From NCBI GenBank assembly GCA_024636505.1, contig JAGXGY010000023.1, positions 1 to 64,000 of the forward strand: DNA of 64,000 nucleotides. The letters run 5' to 3'. This DNA is from Methylobacter sp. (lineage in GTDB: Bacteria > Pseudomonadota > Gammaproteobacteria > Methylococcales > Methylomonadaceae). Positions 29,122-40,611 of this stretch are shown one piece after another; the stretch's first letter is position 1, and each line of letters opens with the position of its first letter. Both the position numbers and the translations under genes were made by a program. The notes under the pieces were generated by a model. It saw nothing but the letters and a program-made list of their open reading frames with translations, was not told the origin of the DNA and searched no databases.

Positions 29122-30675
29122 TTATTTTCTGAACATTTCTAACATACGACGGGTGACTAAAAAGCCACCGGCAATATTGATAGATGCAATAAGTATTGCC
29201 AATCCGGCCAGGACGCTGATCACGAAGCCAGGCGCGGAAACCTGCACGACAGCGCCGATAACAATAATGCCGCTGATCGCATTGGTTACGCTCATTAACG
29301 GGGTATGCAGTGATGCAGAGACGTTCCAGATCACCTGATAACCGATGAAACAGGCCAGCACAAATACGGTAAAGTGCGACATGAACGATGTAGGGGCAAC
29401 TGAACCGATGCCGAACAGAACCAAGCCAGCAATAATTAATGGGATAGATTGCTTAAGGGCGTTTGGTTTTTGTTGTTCTTTTGTCGGCGCATAGGCAGGC
29501 GCTTCGGTTTGCGGGGCAGGGGCGGCAGACAGCTTGGGAGGCGGCGGCGGCCAGGTGATTTTGCCTTCTTTGATGACCGTGGTGCCGCGTATCACCTCGT
29601 CGTCCATATTGACGTTAATGGTGCCGTTTTTTTCGGGGCAAAGCTCGGTTAACAAGTGCCTGAGGTTAGTCGCATAAAGCTGGCTCGATTGGTTAGCCAA
29701 GCGACTGGGTAAATTGCTGTAACCGATAATGGTCACGCCGTGTTTGATCACGACTTCATCTTTCTCGGTCAATGCGCAATTGCCGCCTTGTTCGGCAGCC
29801 AGATCGACAATAATACTGCCCGGCTTCATGGATTTAACCATGCCTTCGGTAATCAGCTTGGGCGCCGGTTTGCCGGGAATCAGCGCGGTGGTGATAATAA
29901 TGTCCACGTCCATCGCCTGTCTGGCAAACAAGGCCATTTCAGCTTCGATGAATTCCTTGGACATGGTTTTGGCGTAACCGCCGGTTCCGGCGCCTTCTTC
30001 TTTAAAGTCCAGCAGCAAAAACTCGGCATCCATGCTTTCGATTTGTTCTTTCACTTCGGGTCTGGTATCGAAAGCCCTGACAATAGCGCCCATGCTTTTT
30101 GCGGTACCGATGGCGGCAAGACCTGCTACACCGGCACCGATCACCAGCACTTTAGCGGGAGGGACTTTACCGGCGGCGGTAATCTGTCCGGTAAAAAATC
30201 GGCCGAAATGCTGCGCCGCTTCAATAACTGCCCTGTAACCGGCAATATTGGCCATGGAACTGAGTGCGTCGAGCTTTTGCGCTCTGGACATGCGCGGTAC
30301 GCTGTCCATAGCCAGCACTGTGGCTCCTTTGTCTGCCAATTGCTGCATTAAGGCTTCATTTTGCGCAGGCCAGATGAAGCTGATTAAACGACCGCCTTTG
30401 GAGAGCAGGTCGATTTCGTCAACTGCCAGTTCGGGGTGACGTTCGGGGGCGCGAACTTTCATGACAATATCCGCTTTTTTCCATAGCGCCTTGGCATTGT
30501 CAATAATTTCGACGCCGACTTCTTTGTAGGCTTCATCAGAAATATTTGCGGCAAGTCCGGCGCCTTTTTCGAGTAGTACCGAAAAACCCAGTTTTATAAT
30601 TTGTTCGGCAGCATCAGGGGTGGTGGCTACACGTTTTTCACCCGGGTGAATCTCTTTAGGTATACCAATCTTCAT
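29122..30675 (-). CDS. pntA: NAD(P) transhydrogenase subunit alpha
   Basis: [48 protein letters not shown]-terminal TM domain. Confidence 0.96.
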   Translation of the reverse strand: MKIGIPKEIHPGEKRVATTPDAAEQIIKLGFSVLLEKGAGLAANISDEAYKEVGVEIIDNAKALWKKADIVMKVRAPERHPELAVDEIDLLSKGGRLISFIWPAQNEALMQQLADKGATVLAMDSVPRMSRAQKLDALSSMANIAGYRAVIEAAQHFGRFFTGQITAAGKVPPAKVLVIGAGVAGLAAIGTAKSMGAIVRAFDTRPEVKEQIESMDAEFLLLDFKEEGAGTGGYAKTMSKEFIEAEMALFARQAMDVDIIITTALIPGKPAPKLITEGMVKSMKPGSIIVDLAAEQGGNCALTEKDEVVIKHGVTIIGYSNLPSRLANQSSQLYATNLRHLLTELCPEKNGTINVNMDDEVIRGTTVIKEGKITWPPPPPKLSAAPAPQTEAPAYAPTKEQQKPNALKQSIPLIIAGLVLFGIGSVAPTSFMSHFTVFVLACFIGYQVIWNVSASLHTPLMSVTNAISGIIVIGAVVQVSAPGFVISVLAGLAILIASINIAGGFLVTRRMLEMFRK

Positions 30676-30900
30676 AAAATCTCCAAGGGGAGTAGTTTAG
30701 AGTATAGTGAGCAAAGGTTTTAACCCTCAGTCAAAACCTCAACAGGGAGCATAGGAGATTAAGCCCTGCTTTTCAATAAAAAACATAAATAACTCAAATA
30801 CATTAATGGTCAGCGCGTCCACTCAAAACAGCTTATTAATCCCCGTTGGAATTTGAGCGTGAATTCTATAAAAGCGGGAGGCTTAAGAACGCGACATGTT

Positions 30901-31974
30901 TTAATCGGTCGTTAGTTGGGCTAAGGCCCATTGTACGTGCTCCCTAACCATATCGGAGTCGTGAGTCAGCATAGGCTTTAAGGTGTCTACAATCAGCGCT
31001 GATTTAGGTGCATTGCCCAACGCCACGGCGATATTTCTCAGCCAGCGCTGATGACCGATTCGGCGTATCGCCGAGCCTTCGGTTTTTGCCAGAAATTCGG
31101 TTTCGCTCCAGGCGAAGACATCCAGTAGTTGCCGGGTATTAAGCCGATGTCTGGGGCTGAAATCCTGTTCACCGGTTGGCTTGGCAAAACGGTTCCACGG
31201 GCAGACGATCTGGCAGTCGTCGCAACCATAGATGCGGTTGCCGATCAACGGTCTTAGATCTTCCGGAATTGAGCCGTGCAGTTCGATCGTCAGATAGGAT
31301 ACGCAGCGACGCGCATCGACCTGATAGGGTCCGATAATCGCCTGGGTCGGGCAAACATCCAGACAGGCGCGGCATTCGCCGCAATGTGCGGTGGCAGGCG
31401 TATCGGTCGGTAGCGGCAGGTTGGTGAACAGTTCGCCGAGAAAAAACCACGATCCGGCTTTGCGGTTGATAACATTGGAATGCTTGCCTATCCAGCCTAA
31501 ACCGGCTTTTTCGGCCAAGGCTTTTTCCAGAACCGGGGCGCTGTCGACAAAGGCCCGCATTGAACCTGGAAGATCGGCGCCGATTTCGGCTTGAATTTTA
31601 TCGGCCAGTTTTTGCAGGCGGTTACGCATCAGTTTATGGTAATCGCGTCCCAGCGCATAGCGGGAAATATAGGCCGAAGTGGGATCGGCCAGTGATTGAT
31701 TCATAGTCGCAGCAGATTCAGTCTGGTAATCCATGCGCACGGAAATAATGCGGATGGTATCCGGGTGCAATAACCCGGGTCTGCTGCGTTTAAGGCCGTG
31801 ACGCTGCATATAGTTCATTTCGCCGTGAAAGTTATTGTCCAGCCAGTTTTCCAGGCGGGCTTCCGCTTCCGGCAAATCGGTGTCGGTAATACCGACTTGA
31901 TCAAAGCCCAGTTGCAGACCCCATTGTTTAATTTGCAAGGCTAAGCTCGCCATTTTTTGACTGCTGATATCCAT
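30901..31974 (-). CDS. queG: Epoxyqueuosine reductase
   Basis: CGECRACLDVCPTQAI...YGCDDCQIVCPWNRF 4Fe-4S motifs. Confidence 0.95.
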   Translation of the reverse strand: MDISSQKMASLALQIKQWGLQLGFDQVGITDTDLPEAEARLENWLDNNFHGEMNYMQRHGLKRSRPGLLHPDTIRIISVRMDYQTESAATMNQSLADPTSAYISRYALGRDYHKLMRNRLQKLADKIQAEIGADLPGSMRAFVDSAPVLEKALAEKAGLGWIGKHSNVINRKAGSWFFLGELFTNLPLPTDTPATAHCGECRACLDVCPTQAIIGPYQVDARRCVSYLTIELHGSIPEDLRPLIGNRIYGCDDCQIVCPWNRFAKPTGEQDFSPRHRLNTRQLLDVFAWSETEFLAKTEGSAIRRIGHQRWLRNIAVALGNAPKSALIVDTLKPMLTHDSDMVREHVQWALAQLTTD

Positions 31975-32186
31975 AATTGTTGACAGAAATGAAGAGAATT
32001 CAAGACAAAGGGCGAAACTACCGCTTCGCCGACGTAGAGGTAAACTTTTTTATGCGGATGGCGCAACGCACAATCTATTTATTATATTTTTCAGAAAGCA
32101 ATATACTTTTAAAGTGGTTTGTCTTTCTTCCTTCGCTTATAGTATCTCTTAAATTAAAAATATTTATTTTATCAGTGTTTAATGCT

Positions 32187-33653
32187 ATGCAAAATTTACC
32201 CGTAAAGCTCTATCGTGCGGCGCAAGTCAGGGAAATGGATCGCGTTGCTATACAGGAACGCGGCATTCCCGGTTTTGAATTAATGGGCCGGGCGGGAGGC
32301 GAGGTTTTTCAGTGCATCAAACAACACTGGCCGGATGCCGGGACTGTAGCGGTTTTTTGCGGTTCCGGCAATAATGCGGGCGATGGTTATATGATTGCCG
32401 GATTGGCTCTAGCGGCAGGGTTGACCGTTTGCGTCTATACGCTTTCACAACCCGAAAAGCTTAACGGCGATGCGTTGCTCGCTTACCGAAAATATAGTGA
32501 AACATCTGGAATGGTTATGCCATTTCAGGCTGGGCAGATCATTCATGCCGATGTATTAGTCGACGCATTGTTGGGTACCGGGCTAGATAGGCCGGTAACG
32601 GGACTTTACGCGGAAGCGATACAGGCCATTAATGCCCATTCATCCCCCGTGGTTGCCGTGGATATTCCCTCCGGCTTAAATGCCGATACCGGTAATGTAA
32701 TGGCTTGTGCGGTAAAAGCCGATTGTACGGTGACCTTTATCGGTTTAAAACAGGGCTTATTTACCGGTCAGGCGGCTGACTATTGCGGTGAGATTTGCTA
32801 TGCCCAATTAGCGGTGCCCGATGAGGTATTTTCCGGATTTAAAGCGACTGCGACCCGTGTCGTTAAAACCCGGTTTCCGCCGCGTGACCGTTGCGCGCAT
32901 AAAGGCAGCTGTGGACATGTGCTGATCATAGGCGGTGATCTGGGTTATTCCGGTGCCGCCAGAATGGCGGGCGAGGCGGCTTTGCGCGTGGGCGCTGGTT
33001 TAGTTAGTATAGCGACGCGGCCTGAACACTCCGGGCTGATGAACCTGAACAGGCCGGAATTAATGTGTCATGGCGTGGAAACCGTCGCACAACTTGCGGC
33101 ATTTTTGGAAAAAGCCGATATTGTTGTGCTGGGGCCTGGGTTGGGGCAAAGTACTTGGGCCAAAATCTTATTTAATGCGGTGAGAAATACTGAAAAACCG
33201 ATGGTTATTGATGCCGATGGTTTGAACCTGTTAGCTAATGCACGGGCAACAAAACCTAACTGGATTTTAACGCCGCATCCGGGCGAAGCCGCCCGGCTAT
33301 TGAATTGCACGATAGCCGGTATACAGCAAGACCGGTTTGCGGCCGCCGCATCCATTCAGGCCAACTACGGCGGAGTTACCCTTCTTAAAGGTGCCGGCAC
33401 ATTAATTGCATCCGAACAGCAGCTTGCCGTTTCCAACAGCGGAAATCCCGGCATGGCATCGGGGGGCATGGGCGATGTACTGGCCGGTGTGATTGCGGGC
33501 TTGCTGGCTCAGGGCTTGTCTTTGCAGGATGCAGCCCAGCAAGGGGTTTATCATCACGGTTTGGCAGCCGATTTAGCCGTAGCGACAGACGGGGAAAGAG
33601 GTTTGCTGGCGAGTGATTTAATGCCTTATCTTAGACAATTGGTCAACGGCTGA
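32187..33653 (+). CDS. nnrE: Bifunctional NAD(P)H-hydrate epimerase/dehydratase
   Basis: FCGSGNNAGDGYMIA; KGSCGHVLIIGGDLGYSGAARMAGEAALRVGAGLV; GNPGMASGGMGDVLAGVIAGLLAQG. ORF-track start (31977) is too far upstream. Confidence 0.93.
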   Translation: MQNLPVKLYRAAQVREMDRVAIQERGIPGFELMGRAGGEVFQCIKQHWPDAGTVAVFCGSGNNAGDGYMIAGLALAAGLTVCVYTLSQPEKLNGDALLAYRKYSETSGMVMPFQAGQIIHADVLVDALLGTGLDRPVTGLYAEAIQAINAHSSPVVAVDIPSGLNADTGNVMACAVKADCTVTFIGLKQGLFTGQAADYCGEICYAQLAVPDEVFSGFKATATRVVKTRFPPRDRCAHKGSCGHVLIIGGDLGYSGAARMAGEAALRVGAGLVSIATRPEHSGLMNLNRPELMCHGVETVAQLAAFLEKADIVVLGPGLGQSTWAKILFNAVRNTEKPMVIDADGLNLLANARATKPNWILTPHPGEAARLLNCTIAGIQQDRFAAAASIQANYGGVTLLKGAGTLIASEQQLAVSNSGNPGMASGGMGDVLAGVIAGLLAQGLSLQDAAQQGVYHHGLAADLAVATDGERGLLASDLMPYLRQLVNG

Positions 33654-33732
33654 AGGTTCAAGGCGAAAAGTGAAAAATATCTTTCGTCCCTTGCCTTGGG
33701 TTTGATTTTTTAACGGGTGAGTTGTTACAACT

Positions 33733-34155
33733 ATGAAGACATATTTAAAAGATACCGAGGCAACGGAACAACTTGGCGCTAAGCTTTGGGCGGAATTACC
33801 GCCAAAGTGCCTGATATTTTTGCAGGGCGAATTGGGGGCGGGTAAAACCACGCTTGTCAGAGGCTTCCTGCGTGCGGCAGGCTATACCGGCGCGGTGAAA
33901 AGTCCGACTTACACATTAGTTGAAGAATATACCATCGGCGACCGCAAGATATGCCATTTTGATTTGTATCGGGTTGCCGATCCGGAAGAATTGGAGTGGA
34001 TTGGAATACGGGATTATTTCGATCAGGATAGCATCTGTTTTATTGAATGGCCTGATATGGGCAAAGGTTTTTTACCTGATCCGGATAGGATTATTAGCTT
34101 GGTTGCCGATGGATTTGGTCGATCAGCAGAGCTACGTAGTTCTACTGATCGTTAA
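33733..34155 (+). CDS. tsaE: tRNA t6A biosynthesis ATPase TsaE
   Basis: LQGELGAGKTTLVRGFLRAAG...VKSPTYTLVEEY. Confidence 0.95.
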   Translation: MKTYLKDTEATEQLGAKLWAELPPKCLIFLQGELGAGKTTLVRGFLRAAGYTGAVKSPTYTLVEEYTIGDRKICHFDLYRVADPEELEWIGIRDYFDQDSICFIEWPDMGKGFLPDPDRIISLVADGFGRSAELRSSTDR

Positions 34156-34230
34156 AAAATAAATATAACTGCTCTGGAAAAACAACTACATACTGCTATA
34201 ATCTAATCCGAATTGTTACTTTTTGGATTG

Positions 34231-35511
34231 ATGGCGATGAGAAGTTACTGGAACATTTTTATTATTATTGGATTGCAGTTATTCTGCGTCCCCGGTTACG
34301 CGCAACAGATCGATATTGGTTCATTGCAATATTGGAATACGCCTGATCAAACGCAAATGCTGTTTGAGGTAAGTTCTTCACCTGAACACCGGGTTTTTCT
34401 GATGAAGAATCCGGCGCGCTTGGTGATCGATATGCGTGATGCCAATCTTAAGCAGGCATTAAAACAGCCGCCGTCATCTCACCCGTTATTTTCTCGAGTA
34501 CGTTTTGCAGCCAGAAATAAAATCGATTTAAGGATTGTCGTTGATTTAAAAAGAGATATAAGTTCAAAAGAGATGTCATTAATCACCAGTAGCAGGAATG
34601 AACGCCGCCTGGTTATTGAATTATTGCATAAAGGTTCGAATAAAAAAGAGGCAGTGACGGCAACCGCTGCTACGGCTAAAACAACGAACAGCAAACAACG
34701 CACCGTAAAACCCATTGTTAAAGAATCCGAGGCAATAGCCAGTAAAAAAGTTGAATTCGCTTCGGTTAAATCGACAAAAGCGTCTCGACGAAATAAAAAC
34801 ATTGTTATTGCGATTGATGCAGGTCATGGGGGAAGTGATCCCGGTGCTCATGGGGCAAATGGTACCGAGGAGAAAAAAATCACCTTAGCTATTGCCAAAA
34901 AACTCGCGTATTTAATCAATAAACAGCCGGGCATGAAAGCCGTTATGGTTCGTAAAGGTGATTATTACGTGGGTCTGAGAAAAAGAATGCAAATAGCCAG
35001 AGCAGCTAAAGCCGATTTATTTATTTCGATTCATGCCGATGCCTTTCATAACGAGACTGTTAAAGGAGCCTCGGTGTTTACCTTGTCCAATAAGGGCGCA
35101 ACCAGCGAAGCGGCGCGTTGGTTAGCCAACAGTGAAAATGCATCTGAACTGGTTGGCGGCGTTAGTCTGCACGATAAAGAAGATGTGCTGGCTTCAGTGT
35201 TATTGGATTTGTCGCAGACTGCTACGGAAGATGCCAGTGTGAATGTTGCCGGAAAGGTGTTGAAGAATTTTGAACGCATCGGTGGATTGCATTCTAAATC
35301 AGTACAAAAGGCTGGGTTTGCGGTATTAAAATCGCCCGACGTGCCGTCTATTTTGATAGAAACGGCGTTTCTCTCTAATCCATCAGAAGAGCTTAAGTTA
35401 GTCAATGCCAGACACCAGTCAAAAATAGCGCTGGCTATATTTGATGGTGTACGCAGTTATTTCAGTAACCTTTCCCCGGTGGAAAGCAAGGTTGCAGCTT
35501 TGGGTATGTGA
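34231..35511 (+). CDS. amiC: N-acetylmuramoyl-L-alanine amidase, AMIN + amidase_3
   Basis: VIAIDAGHGGSDPGAHG; FISIHADAF; PSILIETAFLSNPSEE. Confidence 0.93.
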   Translation: MAMRSYWNIFIIIGLQLFCVPGYAQQIDIGSLQYWNTPDQTQMLFEVSSSPEHRVFLMKNPARLVIDMRDANLKQALKQPPSSHPLFSRVRFAARNKIDLRIVVDLKRDISSKEMSLITSSRNERRLVIELLHKGSNKKEAVTATAATAKTTNSKQRTVKPIVKESEAIASKKVEFASVKSTKASRRNKNIVIAIDAGHGGSDPGAHGANGTEEKKITLAIAKKLAYLINKQPGMKAVMVRKGDYYVGLRKRMQIARAAKADLFISIHADAFHNETVKGASVFTLSNKGATSEAARWLANSENASELVGGVSLHDKEDVLASVLLDLSQTATEDASVNVAGKVLKNFERIGGLHSKSVQKAGFAVLKSPDVPSILIETAFLSNPSEELKLVNARHQSKIALAIFDGVRSYFSNLSPVESKVAALGM

Positions 35512-35624
35512 TTTTAAGGCTAAGGATGCATTGAAGGTGCGACCGGATCGGTTGGTTTGCGCAAAGGAACGCTGAAAAATCCCCCCCAGTCATATAAAAT
35601 ACGTTATTTGTTTTAGGCTTGCCG

Positions 35625-37499
35625 ATGCGTATCCATTCACTCCCCACTCAACTGATTAACCAGATTGCCGCCGGCGAAGTGGTCGAAAGACCCTCTTCGG
35701 TCATTAAAGAACTGGTTGAAAACTGCTTTGATGCGGGAGCCAGTCAAGTCGTTATCGAGATAGAGCAGGGCGGTACAAGGCTGATAAAAATCAGAGACAA
35801 CGGCTGCGGCATCGTCAAAGAAGATTTGCCGTTGGCTTTGTCCCGACATGCGACCAGCAAAATTTCCAGCTTAAAAGATTTGGAGCAAGTGGTCAGCATG
35901 GGCTTTCGCGGTGAGGCTTTGCCCAGCATCAGCTCGGTTTCAAGGTTGACGCTGATTTCGCGCATTAGCGATGCCGATTGCGCTTGGCGCGTGAGTGCCG
36001 ACGGCACCGAGCAGAATTTCGATCCGCAACCCGATCCGCATCCGCAAGGCACCACCATTGAGGCGCGCGACCTGTTTTACAACACCCCGGCCCGACGCAA
36101 ATTCTTAAAAACCGAAAAAACCGAATTCGCCCATATAGAAACCTTGATCAAACGCATGGCGCTGAGCCGTTTCGATATTGGCTTTAGCCTGGCGCACAAT
36201 CAAAAGGAAATCCTCAAGTTAAAACCGGCGGTAACGGACAGCGAGCAACAGCAACGCATTGCTGGTATTTGCGGATCGGCTTTTATCGAAAATTCGATAA
36301 CCATCGACTTTGCAGCATCGGGGCTGCAATTGACCGGTTGGGTTGGCTTGCCGACCTTTTCCCGCAGTCAGCAGGATATGCAGTTTTTCTATGTTAATGG
36401 CAGGCTGGTTAGGGATAAACTGGTTTCCCATGCCGTCAAGCAGGCTTATCAGGATGTGTTGTTTCACGGACGGCATCCGGTCTTCGTGCTGTACCTGACG
36501 CTCGATCCGGCCCTGGTTGATGTTAACGCGCACCCGGCAAAGCTTGAAGTCCGGTTCAGGGAAGGCCGTCTGGTCCATGATTTTCTGTTTTCGGCCTTGC
36601 ACCGGTCATTGGCTGATTTAAGGCCGGGACACGGTGCCACTCAGCAATTGCATTCCGAATCGCTGCCGCAAACACCTGCCGTTTCGGGTGTTACAAACAA
36701 TTGGCTTACGACTGCACCGATACAGGAGGTAGAGCAGTGCAGGGAGCAACTGCCGAGCGATAGCGTAACGAAACCCCGTTTTGACGCTAAATCGTCTTAC
36801 CGTTCAAGTCCGCCGCAACAAGCCTCATTGCCTTTGCATGTGGAAGAAGCCACCCAAGCCTATGCCACGCTGTATCCAAAGCGCGAATCGATAGTGCAAG
36901 CGGCGCAATTGGAAGCCATGCCGCTAGGCCATGCCATCGCGCATCTGCACAATATCTATATCCTGTCCGAAACCCCCAGCGGCATCATCCTGGTCGATGC
37001 CCATGCGGCGCACGAGCGGGTTACCTACGAACGACTGAAACAGCAATATCAACAGGGTACGGTACCCAGTCAGCCCTTATTGCTACCGATTAAAATAACC
37101 GTCAGTGCAGCCGAAGCGGATTTAGCCGAAGACCAACACGCATTTTTCAATACCCTGGGTTTTGAGATTAATCGTTCCGGACCGGAAACCATCGTACTGC
37201 GCTCAATACCTGTTTTATTGGGCAATAGCGATATGGAAACCCTGATTCGCGATGTGCTGGCCGACCTGATCGAACACGGCATGAGTCAGCGTATTCAGGA
37301 AAAGTCCAATGAAATCCTGGCTAAAGCGGCCTGTCATGGCTCGGTACGCGCACACCGCCGTTTGACCGTCGATGAAATGAACGCTTTGTTGCGGGATATG
37401 GAACAAACCGAAAGAATAGGGCAGTGCAATCACGGCAGACCCACCTGGATAGCATTGTCGACGAATGATCTCGATAAATTCTTTTTGCGCGGCCAATGA
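35625..37499 (+). CDS. mutL: DNA mismatch repair protein MutL
   Basis: LPTQLINQIAAGEVVERPSSVIKELVENCFDAGA; MGFRGEALPSI; CNHGRPTWIAL. Confidence 0.97.
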   Translation: MRIHSLPTQLINQIAAGEVVERPSSVIKELVENCFDAGASQVVIEIEQGGTRLIKIRDNGCGIVKEDLPLALSRHATSKISSLKDLEQVVSMGFRGEALPSISSVSRLTLISRISDADCAWRVSADGTEQNFDPQPDPHPQGTTIEARDLFYNTPARRKFLKTEKTEFAHIETLIKRMALSRFDIGFSLAHNQKEILKLKPAVTDSEQQQRIAGICGSAFIENSITIDFAASGLQLTGWVGLPTFSRSQQDMQFFYVNGRLVRDKLVSHAVKQAYQDVLFHGRHPVFVLYLTLDPALVDVNAHPAKLEVRFREGRLVHDFLFSALHRSLADLRPGHGATQQLHSESLPQTPAVSGVTNNWLTTAPIQEVEQCREQLPSDSVTKPRFDAKSSYRSSPPQQASLPLHVEEATQAYATLYPKRESIVQAAQLEAMPLGHAIAHLHNIYILSETPSGIILVDAHAAHERVTYERLKQQYQQGTVPSQPLLLPIKITVSAAEADLAEDQHAFFNTLGFEINRSGPETIVLRSIPVLLGNSDMETLIRDVLADLIEHGMSQRIQEKSNEILAKAACHGSVRAHRRLTVDEMNALLRDMEQTERIGQCNHGRPTWIALSTNDLDKFFLRGQ

Positions 37500-37589
37500 A
37501 ATGATAGGCGAAAGGCGTTTTTTTACCCTCCGCCTTGGTTGCCTTTTCTAATCTGCGTCCCGTCTCTCTATAAGCTGAATAGTTGAATT

Positions 37590-38558
37590 ATGCAGAATCA
37601 ACCCTATCCCCCCGCTATTTTCCTGATGGGGCCTACCGCCTCAGGAAAAACCGCGCTATCCGTGCAACTCGCCCAGGCGCTGAACGGCGAAATCATCAGC
37701 GTCGATTCCGCCCTGGTGTTTAAAGGCATGGACATCGGCACAGCCAAACCCTCGATGGATGAACGGGGCGGCATTCCGCATCATTTGATCGACATACTCG
37801 ACCCCGCAGAAGCCTATTCCACCGGCCAGTTCAGGAAACAGGCGCTGGCGCTAATGGGCCAGATAAGTCGGCGCGGAAAAATCCCGATACTGGTCGGCGG
37901 TACCATGTTGTATTTTAAGGTACTGAACAGCGGTCTTGCGGTCTTGCCCGAAGCCGATCCGCTCATCAGGGCCAAACTTGACCGGGACTTGGCGCAGCTG
38001 GGTAAGGAAGCGCTGCATCAGCGACTGGCGGGGATAGATCCGGAAGCGGCGGCGAGAATTCATCCCAACGACCCGCAACGCGTACAACGCGCACTGGAAG
38101 TCTACGCAATCAGCGGCAAACCGCTAACGTCTTTTTTTAGCGCTGCTCAGGCGCAAGACATCCCTTATCAAAAAATAAAGCTGATTATCGCCCCGCAAGA
38201 TCGCGCCCTATTGCATGGCATTATCGCTCTACGCTTTAAACAAATGCTGGAGCGGGGCTTTATCGATGAAGTCGAGGCACTGTATCACCGAGGTAATTTA
38301 ACCGACAAAATGCCGTCGATACGAGCGGTCGGTTACCGGCAGGCCTGGTCGTATCTGCAAGGCGAATATAACCTTGACACCATGACCGAAAAAGCCGTTA
38401 TCGCTACCCGGCAACTGGCCAAACGCCAATTCACCTGGTTGCGCCGGGAAACCGATGCAGCAAACTTTCAAACCGGCCAGAGGGATTTGTTGGTAAAAGT
38501 GTTGGCGGAAATTAATAATCGGCTGTCTGGATTAAAAAAATCGAGAAACACAGAGTAG
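37590..38558 (+). CDS. miaA: tRNA dimethylallyltransferase
   Basis: [50 protein letters not shown]. Confidence 0.97.
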   Translation: MQNQPYPPAIFLMGPTASGKTALSVQLAQALNGEIISVDSALVFKGMDIGTAKPSMDERGGIPHHLIDILDPAEAYSTGQFRKQALALMGQISRRGKIPILVGGTMLYFKVLNSGLAVLPEADPLIRAKLDRDLAQLGKEALHQRLAGIDPEAAARIHPNDPQRVQRALEVYAISGKPLTSFFSAAQAQDIPYQKIKLIIAPQDRALLHGIIALRFKQMLERGFIDEVEALYHRGNLTDKMPSIRAVGYRQAWSYLQGEYNLDTMTEKAVIATRQLAKRQFTWLRRETDAANFQTGQRDLLVKVLAEINNRLSGLKKSRNTE

Positions 38559-38593
38559 ACTCTTGCTAATAACTACATCACTTAAGGTAAATA

Positions 38594-39337
38594 ATGGAAC
38601 TGTTTGTATTTCTTGATCTTGACGATACTATTTTTCAAACCCGGCGAAAATGCCCTGCTAATGGGGACATTACGCCGGCTGCATTTCTAAAAGACGGCTC
38701 ACCGATTTCATTTTTTACCGAAAAACAACGGTATTTATTTGATTTACTCAATGCTAACACCCGATTGGTGCCGACTACTGCGCGTAATAAAGATGCTTTT
38801 TCCCGGGCTTGCGTTGAAGCATTTGATTATGCAATTATTAATCATGGCGGTATTATTTTAAATGCTGATGGCAGTGTACATCAAGGCTGGCTTAAGCAGA
38901 TAGAATCAAAAACTGTATTGTTATTGCCCGCATTACAAGCGTTGGAAGCACAAGTGCAAGGCTTTTCCGAGGCGCAAAATATTCCGTTTAAAGTTCGCTT
39001 AATTACCGATTTCGGATTAACTTTTTATTTGTCGGTGAAACATGAGTATCGTGATAACCAAGCACTAAAATATTTACTTGATACCGTGGTTAATCCTTAT
39101 TTAAAGTTGCAGAACTTGGATTTTTACTGCCATTTAAATGATAATAATTTGGCGGTATTACCCTTGTTTTTAAATAAAGCGCCGGCGGTAAGTTATATAC
39201 AACAGCAATTGGATAAAGAGCACCGGGAATATTTATCATTTGGTATCGGGGATAGCCTAACTGATATGGGTTTTATGAAGCTTTGCGATTATTTTATTAC
39301 GCCGAAAAATAGTCAAATTATGCAACAGGTTTTTTGA
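38594..39337 (+). CDS. HAD-superfamily hydrolase
   Basis: MELFVFLDLDDTIFQT (DxDxT), FGIGDSLTDMGFM motif. Confidence 0.75.
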   Translation: MELFVFLDLDDTIFQTRRKCPANGDITPAAFLKDGSPISFFTEKQRYLFDLLNANTRLVPTTARNKDAFSRACVEAFDYAIINHGGIILNADGSVHQGWLKQIESKTVLLLPALQALEAQVQGFSEAQNIPFKVRLITDFGLTFYLSVKHEYRDNQALKYLLDTVVNPYLKLQNLDFYCHLNDNNLAVLPLFLNKAPAVSYIQQQLDKEHREYLSFGIGDSLTDMGFMKLCDYFITPKNSQIMQQVF

Positions 39338-39420
39338 TTTATCCCATAAATTTTATTGGTATTATTCGATAATAGTTTGCCTGTTTATAAGATTTTTTAA
39401 TGATTAATCGCGAGGTATAA

Positions 39421-40524
39421 ATGTCAATTTTTTCGGGTAGTTATTTAACGGGCGATGTTCAGATTTTGTTAAAATCGATTAATATTAAAGATACCCCGAT
39501 AATTGAAAAAGAACGGCTGATTCAGGTGGAAAAACGCCATTATAGCGAAATGATTACCCGTGAATCTTTACCCTCAGAACAATATTTGACGTTATTCCAA
39601 TCCATATTTGCGCAAAATCAACACCGCCTTGCGGTAGATTTAATTATTCTGGCATTAAAAATTTGTCAGTGTAAACAAGGAGAAATTACTTTAATTTCAT
39701 TGGCGCGGGCCGGTACGCCAATAGGCGTATTATTAAAACGAATTTTACAACAATATTTTAATCGTATTTGTCATCATTATTCGATCTCAATTATTAGAGA
39801 CAGGGGGCTTGATGTCAATGCGTTGCGGCATATTATTAAACAGCATCCTAACCTGGACAGCTTTACGTTTATTGATGGCTGGACGGGAAAAGGCGTAATT
39901 ACTCAAGAGCTGCATAAAAGCGTGACTGACTTTAATCAGCAATACCATACGAACATTAGCTCCGATTTGTATGTCTTAAATGATATAGCCGGTGTTGCCG
40001 CAGTCACAGCAAGTTTTGATGACTATTTAATTCCATCGAGTTTATTGAATTCGACTATTTCAGGTTTAATCAGTCGCTCAATTTTACACCGTGATTATAT
40101 TAATGAAGACGATTTTCACGGCTGTCTTTATTATGAAGAATTTTTACAACATGATTTAAGTAACTGGTTTGTTACTGAAACCATGCGCTCGGTTGCGGAT
40201 GTTGCGGCGATTACTATAAAAAACTTTAGCGGTCAAAATGACAGTGCCATTAAATGGGAGGTGCAACAGCGTTCGATTAATTTCATTAATCAAATAAAAC
40301 AAGATTATGGCATAAGTAATATTAATCTGATTAAACCCGGTATTGGCGAGGCGACACGGGTATTATTACGGCGAGTACCGGATTTGGTCATTTTAAAAAA
40401 CCTGCAAGCACAAGAAACCAGGCACTTAGTGTTACTGGCTGAAGAAAAGCAGGTGCCGCTGCTGGAAGATCCTGCAATGTCATATCAGGCATTATCGATT
40501 ATTAAGAATGTAAGTCATGACTGA
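39421..40524 (+). CDS. StiP/PRTase-type protein of the Ter-associated family
   Basis: EKRHYSEMITRESLPSEQY; LARAGTPIGVLLKR; FIDGWTGKGVITQEL; directly follows the HAD gene. Confidence 0.65.
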   Translation: MSIFSGSYLTGDVQILLKSINIKDTPIIEKERLIQVEKRHYSEMITRESLPSEQYLTLFQSIFAQNQHRLAVDLIILALKICQCKQGEITLISLARAGTPIGVLLKRILQQYFNRICHHYSISIIRDRGLDVNALRHIIKQHPNLDSFTFIDGWTGKGVITQELHKSVTDFNQQYHTNISSDLYVLNDIAGVAAVTASFDDYLIPSSLLNSTISGLISRSILHRDYINEDDFHGCLYYEEFLQHDLSNWFVTETMRSVADVAAITIKNFSGQNDSAIKWEVQQRSINFINQIKQDYGISNINLIKPGIGEATRVLLRRVPDLVILKNLQAQETRHLVLLAEEKQVPLLEDPAMSYQALSIIKNVSHD

Positions 40525-40611
40525 AGATACAGGTTATGTCAAAAATAACCTGTCCTCAAACGACAAACGCTTCAATTTAATAGCGGCATTTGTTCTTATG
40601 TTGCTGCCGGT

